Below, one piece after another: positions 9,900 to 19,614 of a DNA stretch of 44,038 nucleotides. The DNA is from Bryobacterales bacterium. GTDB lineage: Bacteria; Acidobacteriota; Terriglobia; Bryobacterales; Bryobacteraceae. The DNA lies in the NCBI GenBank assembly GCA_025462965.1, contig JAOAPQ010000596.1, forward strand, positions 1-44,038, given 5' to 3'. Numbering within the stretch: the stretch's first letter is position 1; the number at the start of each line of letters is the position of its first letter. The notes below the pieces were generated by a model, which ran no database searches, was not told the DNA's origin, and was given only the letters and a program-made list of their open reading frames with translations. The position numbers were made by a program, and so were the translations under genes.

Positions 9900-10705
9900 A
9901 TTCTCCCCGGCTTTTCCCTCTCTGTCTGCGCAACGCCCGGATTCTGTATGACCTGCTTTTCCGCGCCAGCGCGGACACTATGCTCGAAGTGGCGGCTAAC
10001 CCCAAACGACTGGGGGCGCAGATCGGTTTCGTCAGCATCCTGCACACCTGGGGTCAAGGTGGATTCACCCGAAGTACGCCTTCTTCCTGCCGGTGAACGT
10101 GCTCAGCTCTGTTTTTCGAGCCAAGTTCGTTGACGGACTGCCCAACGCATTCCGAAAGGGGAAGCTCGTCTTTTCCGGCTCCATCGCCCAACTCGTAAGT
10201 CCAAGGCGATTTGCCGCTTTTCTCAGGTCACGTTTCAATGCAACGGTGGGTCGTATATGCAAAGCCGGCATTCGGCGCCCCAACCCTGGTGCTCCGCTAT
10301 CTTGGCCGTTATACCCACCGCGTTGCCATCAGCAATCACCGCTTACTCGCTTTTGACGGAGAGCACGTCACCTTTCGCTGGAAAGATTACGCGCATGGCA
10401 ACAAGCAGAAGAGGATGACTCTGGAAGCGACGGAGTTCCTCCGCCGCTTTACCCAGCACATTCTGCCGTGGGGCTTCGTCCGAATCCGGCAATTCGGATT
10501 CCTCCCGAACACCCGATGTTCAACCCTGCTGGCGCTTTCCCGAAAGCTTCTCGCCACAACGCCGAAACAGGCCGAAGCTTGTCCTACCGGCACTGCCAAG
10601 GGTTGCACATGGCAGTGCCCTCACTGCCATGGTGAAATGCGGATCGGACCAAATCTCTCTACCCGGCAACTGGCTTCCTGTTGCAGGCCTCTCGACAGCT
10701 CGTAG
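9900..10705 (+). pseudogene. IS91-family (Y2/HUH-type) transposase remnant: 5'-truncated, internally deleted, frameshifted
   Basis: Fragments in alternating frames: LCLRNARILYDLLFRASADTMLEVAANPKRLGAQIGFVSILHTWGQ (frame 2), WIHPKYAFFLPVNVLSSVFRAKFVDGL (frame 1), WVVYAKPAFGAPTLVLRYLGRYTHRVAISNHRLLAFDGEHVTFRWKDYAHGNKQKRMTLEATEFLRRFTQHILPWGFVRIRQFGFL (frame 2). Confidence 0.85.
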
Positions 10706-10950
10706 ATAATGGCAAATCCCATGGCCCAACCACACGCCCCTCGGGCGCGAGCGCACTTGTGCGTCCGCTCTCGCAGAAGTCTTCCTACATCACTACTACT
10801 CCGTCGTGCCGACCGTTACCGGGTAGACGCGATGTCCTAAAAGGCTTAAGGCTCGGCCTTCAGTGCCCCCTCGGTACATGGCCACCGACGTTACCAGCCC
10901 GAAAAACACAAGAACGAACCTAACGACTTCCGAGTACTAATCTGGCAGCG

Positions 10951-11020
10951 ACACGTCCACAACATGGCGACCATGCGCCGATGTGGATAGTTTCCCGTTT
11001 TGCCGACAGCGTGGACGTGT
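10951..11020. repeat. Perfect 10-bp inverted repeat ACACGTCCAC ... GTGGACGTGT with 50-bp spacer
   Basis: Arms at 10951-10960 and 11011-11020, between the IS91 remnant and the kinase start. Confidence 0.6.
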
Positions 11021-11082
11021 GAACGGTCCTACTGGCCCGCCAATCTGCTCCGCCTTTCAGTTTGACGTAGAATTCGAGATCT

Positions 11083-13758
11083 ATGTCCCTTGCGTCCGGA
11101 GCGCGCCTCGGCCCATACGAGATTCTGAGTCCGATCGGCGCTGGTGGCATGGGAGAAGTGTACAAAGCCCGCGACACACGCCTCGACCGCACCGTCGCCA
11201 TCAAGGTGTCCAAAGAAGCGTTCTCGGAACGTTTTGAGCGTGAGGCGCGGGCGGTCGCCGCGCTCAATCATCCCAATATCTGCCAGCTTTACGATGTCGG
11301 TCCGAGTTACCTCGTAATGGAGTTCGTCGAGGGGACGCCGATCGCGCCAGTGGATACGAACCGGAAACTGCTCGACATCGCAGTTCAAATCGCCGAGGGC
11401 CTGGCCGCGGCTCATTCGGCGGGAATTATTCATCGTGACCTGAAACCGGACAATATCTTGATCACGCGCGAGGGCCGGGTCAAGATTCTCGATTTCGGTC
11501 TGGCCAAGCCCGTGATCACGGGCACCACGCTCGCTGATGCCACCCGTACCATGGCCGTAACTGAAGCAGGCACCACGATCGGCACTATTGCGTACATGAG
11601 TCCGGAGCAGGCGCGGGCAAGCACAGAACTTACGCCGCAATCGGATCAGTTTTCGTTTGGTCTGGTGCTCTTCGAGCTTGCCACAAGGCGTCGCGCGTTC
11701 CCGCGGGACAGCGCTGCCGAAATTATGACAGCGATCATACGCGAAGACGCCGAACCGCTCCCGGCAACCGTGCCCGCACCGTTGCGATGGATTATCGAGC
11801 GCTTGCTCGCAAAAGACCCGGCTGACCGCTACGATTCCACTCGAGATCTCTATCGCGAGCTTCGGCAGGTTCGCGACCGGCTCTCCCAGACTATAAGTGG
11901 ACTTCAGCCGGCCAGCACCGCTCAGATGGCGATCCGGGCAACAACCTGGGTGAAAGTGAGGGCACTATCCGCGAGTGTGGCAATCGCGCTGTTCGCGGGC
12001 CTCGTGGGGTGGATGATTCACTCCAGTGCCAGTACCGGAACATATAGCTTCACGCCGATGGAAGTCTCCTGGGAAAACCCGTCAATCGCTATTTGGTCTC
12101 CAGACGGCAAGGCGTTCACATATGTCGCCGGCGGCCCCGGCGATCGGCACGTGTTTGTACGTTACCTAAGCTCGGCCACCCCCGTGACTCTGACGCGCGG
12201 CGCGGATGATTGGTACGCCGCCGGCTGGTCCACCGACAGCAAACGTGTATATGCTCGGGGAATAAATCCGCAGGGCGGCAAAACGCCATACGCGCTTTTT
12301 TCCGTGCCGGTTTTCGGCGGAGATCCGATGTTCATCATGCCCATGGATGCGTCCTATCAGGCGTACCCCAGAGTGTCTCCTGATGGGAAAGCGCTCGTGG
12401 TCGTCGGTTATAACCAAGGGAAGCTATCGGTCTACACTTCGTCGCGGCTCGGGTCGACACCCGAGCGATACACGCCCGCCCCGTTTGAGACCAGTTCGGC
12501 GTTTAACTTGCCGTTTGCCCAGTTCGATCCCGATAGCCGATCGATCAGTCTCGTTTTCGATGCCCTTGGCGGGAGACAGGCATGGAAACTTCCCTACCCG
12601 CCGGGAAGTGCCGCGCCCGAGCGAATCATGAAAGGTCTGAATAGCTTTGGCGGCACACCGCGTTGGTCCTGGTTCCCCGACGGCCGTAACGGCATCGTGT
12701 CATTGACAGACGAGCAAGGCGGGCGCCTCTGGTTTGCGGGCATTCATTCTGGACCGAAGCGGAAATTGATGGCTGGTACACTCTCTGAATCGGAATCCCA
12801 ACCGGCTCTATCGCCCGATGGGAAGAAGATGCTTTTTGTCCAGGCCAAACCCGACTACATGATCGTCTCGGCTTCTCTGGTCGATGCGACCGTCAAACGG
12901 GTGATCTCATCGGAAATGCCCACAGGAATGCCGGAATGGGCGCTGCATCATGATGAGTTTGTATACGACAGTGTCCGTAACGGATCGCCCGCAATCTGGA
13001 TGCGCGGCGAAGGCTGGGACCGTCCCATTGTCACCGGCGAGGCGTTTCCTCCAGGGACGACGAACGGATTCTCAACACCGGCGCTATCGCCGGGTGCGGA
13101 TCGGGTGGCCTATACACGAGACGATAAGGGTCGACAGTTCCAGACCTGGATCTCTTCGATATCCGGGGGACCTCCTGTTCGGCTGACCAACGACAAAGAT
13201 GTCGTCGAACGCGGCGGCTCCTGGTCACCGGACGGAGCCAGGATCGTCTACTGGCAGGTACGCGATGGCGTAGCTTCGCTGATGGTTGTTAACACTACCG
13301 GAGAAGCGGCTCCAGTAATGCTCCGTCAGCGCATCGGGGGCCCGCTGCCGGAGTGGTCGCCCGACGGGCTGTGGATCACGTTCCTTGATCCTGCGGACGG
13401 AGTTGGCTGGAGCCTCATTTCACCAGATGGGAAGACCGTGCGTAGCTATGGAGAATCGAAGACGGTTCAAATGACCTTTTCGGCCGACTCGAAGAAACTC
13501 TACGGTATTCGTGTCGAGCCGGACCGATGTATCTTGTATTCGCTCGACATCGTAACCAATGAGGAGCAAATCATTGGCGACATCGCCAAAGACTTTACGC
13601 CTGCGAGCTACAGCAACCCAGGCATACGGCTGAGTCTGTCTCGGGATGGCAAGAGCATCCTGTATCCGGCGATCAGGCGAAGCAGCAGTCTTTGGATGCT
13701 GGATGGATTCGATCAACCGGGCTGGCTCGACCGCTTCCGGGAAATGGTGCCCTGGTAA
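11083..13758 (+). CDS. Serine/threonine protein kinase with C-terminal TolB/WD40-like beta-propeller
   Basis: Kinase motifs GAGGMGEVYKA, VAIKV, HRDLKPDNILI, DFGLAKP, GTIAYMSPEQA; TM segment (VAIALFAGLVGWMIHS); propeller repeats IWSPDGKAFTYVAGG, RVSPDGKALVVVG, ALSPDGKKMLFVQ, SWSPDGARIVYW, EWSPDGLWITFL. Confidence 0.95.
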   Translation: MSLASGARLGPYEILSPIGAGGMGEVYKARDTRLDRTVAIKVSKEAFSERFEREARAVAALNHPNICQLYDVGPSYLVMEFVEGTPIAPVDTNRKLLDIAVQIAEGLAAAHSAGIIHRDLKPDNILITREGRVKILDFGLAKPVITGTTLADATRTMAVTEAGTTIGTIAYMSPEQARASTELTPQSDQFSFGLVLFELATRRRAFPRDSAAEIMTAIIREDAEPLPATVPAPLRWIIERLLAKDPADRYDSTRDLYRELRQVRDRLSQTISGLQPASTAQMAIRATTWVKVRALSASVAIALFAGLVGWMIHSSASTGTYSFTPMEVSWENPSIAIWSPDGKAFTYVAGGPGDRHVFVRYLSSATPVTLTRGADDWYAAGWSTDSKRVYARGINPQGGKTPYALFSVPVFGGDPMFIMPMDASYQAYPRVSPDGKALVVVGYNQGKLSVYTSSRLGSTPERYTPAPFETSSAFNLPFAQFDPDSRSISLVFDALGGRQAWKLPYPPGSAAPERIMKGLNSFGGTPRWSWFPDGRNGIVSLTDEQGGRLWFAGIHSGPKRKLMAGTLSESESQPALSPDGKKMLFVQAKPDYMIVSASLVDATVKRVISSEMPTGMPEWALHHDEFVYDSVRNGSPAIWMRGEGWDRPIVTGEAFPPGTTNGFSTPALSPGADRVAYTRDDKGRQFQTWISSISGGPPVRLTNDKDVVERGGSWSPDGARIVYWQVRDGVASLMVVNTTGEAAPVMLRQRIGGPLPEWSPDGLWITFLDPADGVGWSLISPDGKTVRSYGESKTVQMTFSADSKKLYGIRVEPDRCILYSLDIVTNEEQIIGDIAKDFTPASYSNPGIRLSLSRDGKSILYPAIRRSSSLWMLDGFDQPGWLDRFREMVPW

Positions 13759-13759
13759 T

Positions 13760-14110
13760 CAGGTCCGAGCGCGGTGATCTTCTCCCGCGCGCATAACGTC
13801 GGGTTCACGGGGTCGCAAATTGCGTACACCATTCACTCGGATGCGCCAGAACCGCTGAAGTGAACCGGTGCGACCGCCATGTCGAGCACGGCCCAGCCGC
13901 CTATGGACCCGGGGACGTCGAAGTCGTTTGTCGGCGGCTGCCCCCATGTGACCTGCTCCCAGTGCTGACCGCCATCATTAGACACCCATACGTTTGAGTA
14001 AGACCTACCAAATACCACCTGCCCATCCTGCAACCACGCAAGCGTCAGCATGCGTCCGGTCACGGACTGAATTTGGCGGGGATGCGATGTTGGTGTTTGA
14101 CGAAAACCGG
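13760..14110 (-). pseudogene. Decayed fragment of a BNR/sialidase-like (or similar propeller) protein
   Basis: Minus-strand reading LTLAWLQDGQVVFGRSYSNVWVSNDGGQHWEQVTWGQPPTNDFDVPGSIGGWAVLDMAVAPVHFSGSGASE*MVYAICDPVNPTLCAREKITALGPD has a BNR-like WVSNDGGQHWEQ motif and an in-frame stop. Confidence 0.4.
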
Positions 14111-14277
14111 ACTGACGTCGTGGATCTGAGCCATAGGAGCCTCCGAAAAAGGTAAATAGATATAACACAGTCATAACGGTTCTGCATCTTTCAAAACGAG
14201 AAACTCCGTTATGACTGGCATACCGAGATCCCGCCACCAGCGGAATGAAATGGCAGATGGAATCCCTAAGAGCATAT

Positions 14278-16830
14278 TTAGCGGTCTGCAGCTTGAACGG
14301 ACTGCCCTACAGACGAGCGGTCCGGCGGGGATGCGACCGTCGTGGCTGTCGTTACCCGGGAATCAGAAGCCCTGATGGTAGTTTCGCGGCCTTGATTATC
14401 TCCGCGCAGCCAGACATGGAGTAAAGTTCCAGGAGCCGGCGGGGCCGGTAGATTCAGCTGTATCGATTGTTTCATTCCAGGCCCCGGCAGCGGCGAAGGA
14501 AGGCTGGCGACCTCCACTCCGTTACGGTCATCCCATCCCAATTTTTCGATCATTTCCAGATTGTGACCGCTGAGCTGATACAGCCGCGTTCCGGCCTGCC
14601 GCTGCGTCTTCGCCACCGTTAAGGAATCGATTTCAGGCACGCGGAGAATGCGCACAAGCGTAAACGGCTGCGAACTGCCGGCACGACCGTTATCGATTAT
14701 CGCCTGCAGCGAACACCCGGCGGGCAGACGGCTGGTGTCAAAAGCCAGAAACAACTGGTCGGGCGAAAGCTGCTGCAGATTCCAGGTACTGGCCTGCTCC
14801 CCAATGTGGAGGGCTGCATGCTCTCCCACGCCGTCCGCACATGCCAGACGGAGAACGCTCTGCCGCTCGATATTCTTTACATCCAGCACGCCATTCAGCG
14901 TGTATCCCGCCGGGAACTCACCAGAGTGGATCGCGATCGTCATGCCTTTAGGCAACGCGATTTTCGAACTCGCAATTACTGGTGGAGGTCCAGTGATCTC
15001 GAGCGCGTTGAGAAGCGTCAGCGGTTCGCTGCGATTTTCAACATATGCTTTTACTTCCAGCGCCGTCCCCGGCGGCGGCGATGATTTCAATTCCACCGTC
15101 ACGCTCCGATCCCCGCCAGTAGTGTCCGGCGGGCCGAGGGAGAGAACGGCGCCGGCCGCCTCGAGTTTGCTCAGCTGCTCTAAACGCTCACCTTTCAGGA
15201 CGAAGTAGTGCGTGACAGCGCCCGGATTGACTGGAATCGGCAGGTTGTCGATTTTGGGTGGGTTGGGGAGAACCTTGAATTCTACCGGATGGCTTTTCCC
15301 GTCTTGCTGCGAGATCAACAGTGCATACGCGCCAGGGTCCAGAGCCTGGGTGTCGAGTTGGACGTTCATGTGGTCCTGCGGGCCCTGTCGCAGTCCTTTG
15401 GGTAAGTGAAAGCGAACGCTCTCCGGCGTGGCGAATTCGTCGCTGAGTTTCTCAACCTCCACCTTTGTAGTGAACTCGAAATCGCTGCCCACTACAGTTA
15501 CCCGAACCTTACCGGATTTCGCGAGCAGACGATCCTGTGAGACCGGGTCGAGATGCGCTTGTCTGAAGTCGCTCAGCTGCAACACATGCACGGTCCCGGT
15601 GGCCTGCCAGGGATCCCAATCCCAAAATCCGGCCAGTTGGTAATCGCCCGGTGTGAGACTGGCTTTTGTCAAATCAATCTCGAGTGCATGCTGATCACCG
15701 AGCTTTACGACCGGAATCGAGACCTTCGTCTGGCCGCCGACTAACGCCCATTCTCGCGCACGATCCAGGTATTTCCACCCCGGCTCGGGCACGTCCACGG
15801 GAAGAGGCGTTTTTTGGGAGGCGGGGAGGAAAGCCGCTTCGCCAATTCGGATTGAGGGCATAGGGATGTTGGGGACGCGGCTGGCCCAAATGTAAGCAAC
15901 TCTGGAGCGTGGCGGCAGAGGCCCTGCTTGACCACATAGGTTGATCCCCGAACCGGGAAGCGGCTGCGCGAATGACGGCCGGAACTGCGTATCGGGAAAG
16001 GCGATAGAACGCAGGTTGAGTAGCATCGCCGTTCCGCCGGCCGCCAGTCCAACGGGGCTCCCGAAAAAGAGCGCACCCGCCATCGTTGCCAAACTAGCTG
16101 TCTGTCCGGCGCGTTGGGCGGTGGAACTGGTCATCGGGTCGTAGGACGCTTGCTGCGGATTCATCGCTGCCAATACGGTCGCAGCCTGGGCCCGAATGGG
16201 AGCGTTCCTGTCGATTTGCAAAGCGTATCCATACTCCGACGCGAAGCCGTTTAAAGCCGCGTTCAGGGTCGCCGAGGAGCTCTCGCTGTTGGATAGCGCC
16301 GCCACGAGCTGCTCCGCTTGTGCGGTTTTGTCCGCATAGTCTGCCAATTGCGCGATCAGAACCTCGTCTCGCCACAGGAATTTTGCCACCTTCTTCTTGT
16401 TTAGTCCCGCGGGGCCGTACACAAGCGCTACAAGGGAAATGGTCTGAGGCATCTTCCATTCCTGCGGCTTGTCTGCGGGTTTCGGATCGGTGACGACGAT
16501 ATCCTCTTTGCCGGGCTCTTGCTTTTCCGATACAAGCACAACCGCGACCTCGCCGGGCCGCTTCTCCTTGCCGCGCAGCAAAGGGGCATAGCGCAGTCTA
16601 TCGTCTTCACTGAGATGATTGATCTTGCGAAACGGAAGACTCTGGTCACCCGCTGCTACCTCCATTTCGACCGCCCCGAGAGGCAAGCCGGCGGGACAAG
16701 CAACAAGAGGAGGGGATTTAGGTGTTGCAGCTACGGGGTTCGGTGACTGCGCTGTTGAGTCAGGACCGTTGCCTTGAGCCTGAAGCAAACCACTCGCTAA
16801 CAACGCGATCGTGGTGGTGCGCAAAACCAT
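14278..16830 (-). CDS. Large secreted protein of unknown function with IPT-like repeat units in the C-terminal half
   Basis: ORF starts at 16959, but the signal peptide MVLRTTTIALLASGLLQAQG begins at 16830. Two similar ~70-aa units: HYFVLKGERLEQLSKLEAAGAVLSL...PPPGTALEVKAY and RLYQLSGHNLEMIEKLGWDDRNGVEV...PAPPAPGTLLHVWL. Confidence 0.75.
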   Translation of the reverse strand: MVLRTTTIALLASGLLQAQGNGPDSTAQSPNPVAATPKSPPLVACPAGLPLGAVEMEVAAGDQSLPFRKINHLSEDDRLRYAPLLRGKEKRPGEVAVVLVSEKQEPGKEDIVVTDPKPADKPQEWKMPQTISLVALVYGPAGLNKKKVAKFLWRDEVLIAQLADYADKTAQAEQLVAALSNSESSSATLNAALNGFASEYGYALQIDRNAPIRAQAATVLAAMNPQQASYDPMTSSTAQRAGQTASLATMAGALFFGSPVGLAAGGTAMLLNLRSIAFPDTQFRPSFAQPLPGSGINLCGQAGPLPPRSRVAYIWASRVPNIPMPSIRIGEAAFLPASQKTPLPVDVPEPGWKYLDRAREWALVGGQTKVSIPVVKLGDQHALEIDLTKASLTPGDYQLAGFWDWDPWQATGTVHVLQLSDFRQAHLDPVSQDRLLAKSGKVRVTVVGSDFEFTTKVEVEKLSDEFATPESVRFHLPKGLRQGPQDHMNVQLDTQALDPGAYALLISQQDGKSHPVEFKVLPNPPKIDNLPIPVNPGAVTHYFVLKGERLEQLSKLEAAGAVLSLGPPDTTGGDRSVTVELKSSPPPGTALEVKAYVENRSEPLTLLNALEITGPPPVIASSKIALPKGMTIAIHSGEFPAGYTLNGVLDVKNIERQSVLRLACADGVGEHAALHIGEQASTWNLQQLSPDQLFLAFDTSRLPAGCSLQAIIDNGRAGSSQPFTLVRILRVPEIDSLTVAKTQRQAGTRLYQLSGHNLEMIEKLGWDDRNGVEVASLPSPLPGPGMKQSIQLNLPAPPAPGTLLHVWLRGDNQGRETTIRASDSRVTTATTVASPPDRSSVGQSVQAADR

Positions 16831-17051
16831 CACTACATCGAGTATATCGACCGTGTCGGCTGATATAAATGTCGGGACGAATGGCTTTGTTCGACACCTA
16901 ACGAAAGCTTCAGCCCGACGGACCGGGCACGACTTGTTGGGTAAATAAGTCCGCGGCAAACTAAACGGAAGCGAGGGTCGAAGAGTTTAATATGACAAGC
17001 CGATTGACAGCAGTATGGCCAACGGCTAGATTATTGGTGCGGTTGTGATCG

Positions 17052-17810
17052 ATGCGAAAAACATTAATTGCCCTGATTATTAGTGTTCCGATGATTGCTT
17101 CGGGCGGCTTCAACAGATATTCTCCAGCTGAAGAAACGGCGATCGGAACGAAATCTTCCGAAATGTTCAAGAGCCAGCTTCGTGTCGTACATGACGCCCT
17201 GATCGACGCATACGTGGGGCAACTGACGGCGAAGCTCGCCGGTCAGGTGAAATCGCCGTTCCATTACTCGGTGGTTGTGTTCGCCGGTGCGGTTCCCGAA
17301 AGGTCGCGACGTAATGCGTTCGTCATGCTGGCGGACTACATGAGAACAGACTTTCGAGAGCCGTTGAGCGTGGCCGGCGGCGCGATTTTTGTTCCGCTCA
17401 GCATGCTCGCCGACGCTCCCCGCGAGGAGTGGTTCGCTTTTCAAATTGCGCACGCAATGGCGCACATTGCGTCCCATCACGCCGCCCGGCTCGAGAGCCG
17501 AATGGAACTCGTAGCGATGCCGGACGTCAAGGGAAGCTTCCCGGATCCCGCCGTGGCGGGTCCGGCATTCCTGTCGTCGAGCCATGGATTCGAACTGGAT
17601 GCGGACGGGGAGGCTGTCTCCGTGTTGTCCGATGCGGGCTACGATGCGAACAGGGTTCTGCCTCTGGGCGGTCCCGCCGGAGTTAAGACCGAGCGGCGGG
17701 AGGAAAGTCTCGCCAAGGTTGTCGCCCGGCTTCCGAAGAGAGATTACGGTAATTCGCAGGCCGGTTTCGTTGAGGCGAAGCGGGCGGCCGCGAGCCATCT
17801 GCAGGAGTGA
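17052..17810 (+). CDS. M48-like (peptidase Ste24-type) secreted protein, predicted catalytically inactive (HAMAH instead of HExxH)
   Basis: Signal peptide; layout matches the M48 core: GGAIFVPLSML, EEWFAFQIAHAMAHIASHH, HGFELDADGEAVSVLSDAGYD. The metal-ligand His pair and distal Glu/Asp motif are kept; the catalytic Glu is Ala. Confidence 0.7.
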   Translation: MRKTLIALIISVPMIASGGFNRYSPAEETAIGTKSSEMFKSQLRVVHDALIDAYVGQLTAKLAGQVKSPFHYSVVVFAGAVPERSRRNAFVMLADYMRTDFREPLSVAGGAIFVPLSMLADAPREEWFAFQIAHAMAHIASHHAARLESRMELVAMPDVKGSFPDPAVAGPAFLSSSHGFELDADGEAVSVLSDAGYDANRVLPLGGPAGVKTERREESLAKVVARLPKRDYGNSQAGFVEAKRAAASHLQE

Positions 17811-17985
17811 GCTCCGCAGGCGTGGGCCAACCTACCACTCGAAACGACGTCGGCGAATGCCCAGCAGCGCCCCGGGCACATGTTAGGTACTTCAATCCGT
17901 GGCTGAAGCGCGATCCGGCGGACGATGGGTTTTGAGCTGGTTTCAGCGGGACCCGATGGGCCTCCGGTTCGTCTGATTTCCCGAC

Positions 17986-18249
17986 TCGCGGCGAATCGAC
18001 GAGCACTCCCGCCTCGGCTCGGCCTTCGCGCAACTCGCCGCCCGCCCCGAGCTCCACCTGCTCGACCGCTACGAAACCCGCCTCCACCGCATGTACCAGC
18101 GCTCGCTCCAAAACTTCCTCCCCCTGCGCAATCTCGCCGACGAAAATCCGCAGGCCCCAGAGGAACCGGCATTCCGAACAACCCGCCGAAAACACCGCTC
18201 CGCCAAACGAACCTACATCGGAACGACCCGTTCCGAATCAGGAAGCTGA
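17986..18249 (+). pseudogene. C-terminal remnant of a conserved acidobacterial hypothetical protein (LLDRYETRLHRMYQR motif)
   Basis: Frame 1 translation: SRRIDEHSRLGSAFAQLAARPELHLLDRYETRLHRMYQRSLQNFLPLRNLADENPQAPEEPAFRTTRRKHRSAKRTYIGTTRSESGS*. No start codon; a stop lies just upstream (TGA at 17974). Confidence 0.4.
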
Positions 18250-18447
18250 ACCCCCATCCGTCTCCCCTGCACCATCCAACCCCGAGCCCTCCGCGCCCCC
18301 TACGGTGACCGGAACCTTCCAATCCGGCCAACTCATCTTCCGGAGCGTTCGACCCACCTCATGCGTATCCGGGTCGAACACCGCAACTGTATGCGCAAAG
18401 CCTGCCGCCCCGCCGTGGCCTTATGTGATATGCTCCGCACGATTGAA

Positions 18448-19605
18448 ATGCGGAAATGGACACTGGCGCTCGTAGCCCTGCTCACCCTGGCCGGCAAGGT
18501 TCAAAATCAAACGGGCCCCGAATGGGTGCGGCACGTAATAGTGGAGGGCTTTCCAACCCAAACAGTAGTTGCCGCGGACTTTACGGGCGACGGCCGCATG
18601 GACGTTATCACCGGCGACATCACGCCCGGCCATGAGAGGACGATCCTCTATGTCGCGCCGGATTGGAAGCCGGTCGTCCTTCGCACCGGTATCCGAACGA
18701 TTTATAGCGTTGCCATGGACGTGGATGGCGACGGCAAACTCGACTTAGTCGCGTCGCGCTATCATCCCGGTCTCATCTACTGGCTCGAGCGGCCCAAAGA
18801 TCCGCTTCATGACGAGTGGCCCTACCACGTCGTCGACGATTCGGCGCAGAGCGGCGTTGACGGCGTTCACGGCCTCTGGGCGGGCGACGTTGATCGTGAC
18901 GGCAAGCTCGACTTGATCGCCAGCAGCGGTCAGCCGAAAGGCGCGTTTCCGGATTCGCTCGCATGGTTCCGCGTCCCGCCGAGTCCACGGAGCGCCGCGC
19001 ACTGGGATCGGTATATTGTGGCTGACCGAGATGCGCCCGGCCTGAGCCATTACATCGGATTCGGTGATGTGAACGGCGATGGTCGCCCTGACATCGCAAG
19101 TGCCGCCAAGGATTCTCCAGGCGGCAACTGGTTTGCCTGGTGGGAGCAGGGTCAGGATCCGCGGAAGCCCTGGAAGAAGCACCTGATTGCCGAAAACCAG
19201 TTCGGCGCGACGAACATTCTGATCGCTGACTTGAACGGCGATGGCAAGCCGGACTTCGTGGCATCGCGAGGGCACGGTCAAGGCATCACTTGGTACGAGG
19301 CTCCCAAGTGGACCCCTCATGACCTCAGTACGGATATCAAAGGGCCGCATTCGCTCGCGATCGGCGACATGAATGGTGACGGCGCGCCGGATGTTGTGAC
19401 GGTCGCCAAAGATTCCCGGCTCGCTGCCTGGTTTGAGAACGATGGCAAAGGTAATTTCAAAGAGCACCGCATCGCCGAAGGCCAATCCGCCTACGACATT
19501 CGCCTGGTGGACATGGATGGAGATGGAGACCTGGACATCCTTGTGGCCGGGTTTGAAAGCAACAATGTCGTTTGGTACGAGAACCGCCTCGCGAAAACGA
19601 GATAG
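18448..19605 (+). CDS. VCBS/FG-GAP repeat-containing secreted protein
   Basis: Repeats such as DFTGDGRMDVI, DVDGDGKLDLVAS, DVDRDGKLDLIAS, DVNGDGRPDIASA, DLNGDGKPDFVAS, DMNGDGAPDVVTV, DMDGDGDLDILVA. Start chosen at MRKWTLALVALL. Confidence 0.9.
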   Translation: MRKWTLALVALLTLAGKVQNQTGPEWVRHVIVEGFPTQTVVAADFTGDGRMDVITGDITPGHERTILYVAPDWKPVVLRTGIRTIYSVAMDVDGDGKLDLVASRYHPGLIYWLERPKDPLHDEWPYHVVDDSAQSGVDGVHGLWAGDVDRDGKLDLIASSGQPKGAFPDSLAWFRVPPSPRSAAHWDRYIVADRDAPGLSHYIGFGDVNGDGRPDIASAAKDSPGGNWFAWWEQGQDPRKPWKKHLIAENQFGATNILIADLNGDGKPDFVASRGHGQGITWYEAPKWTPHDLSTDIKGPHSLAIGDMNGDGAPDVVTVAKDSRLAAWFENDGKGNFKEHRIAEGQSAYDIRLVDMDGDGDLDILVAGFESNNVVWYENRLAKTR

Positions 19606-19614
19606 ATTCTGACA

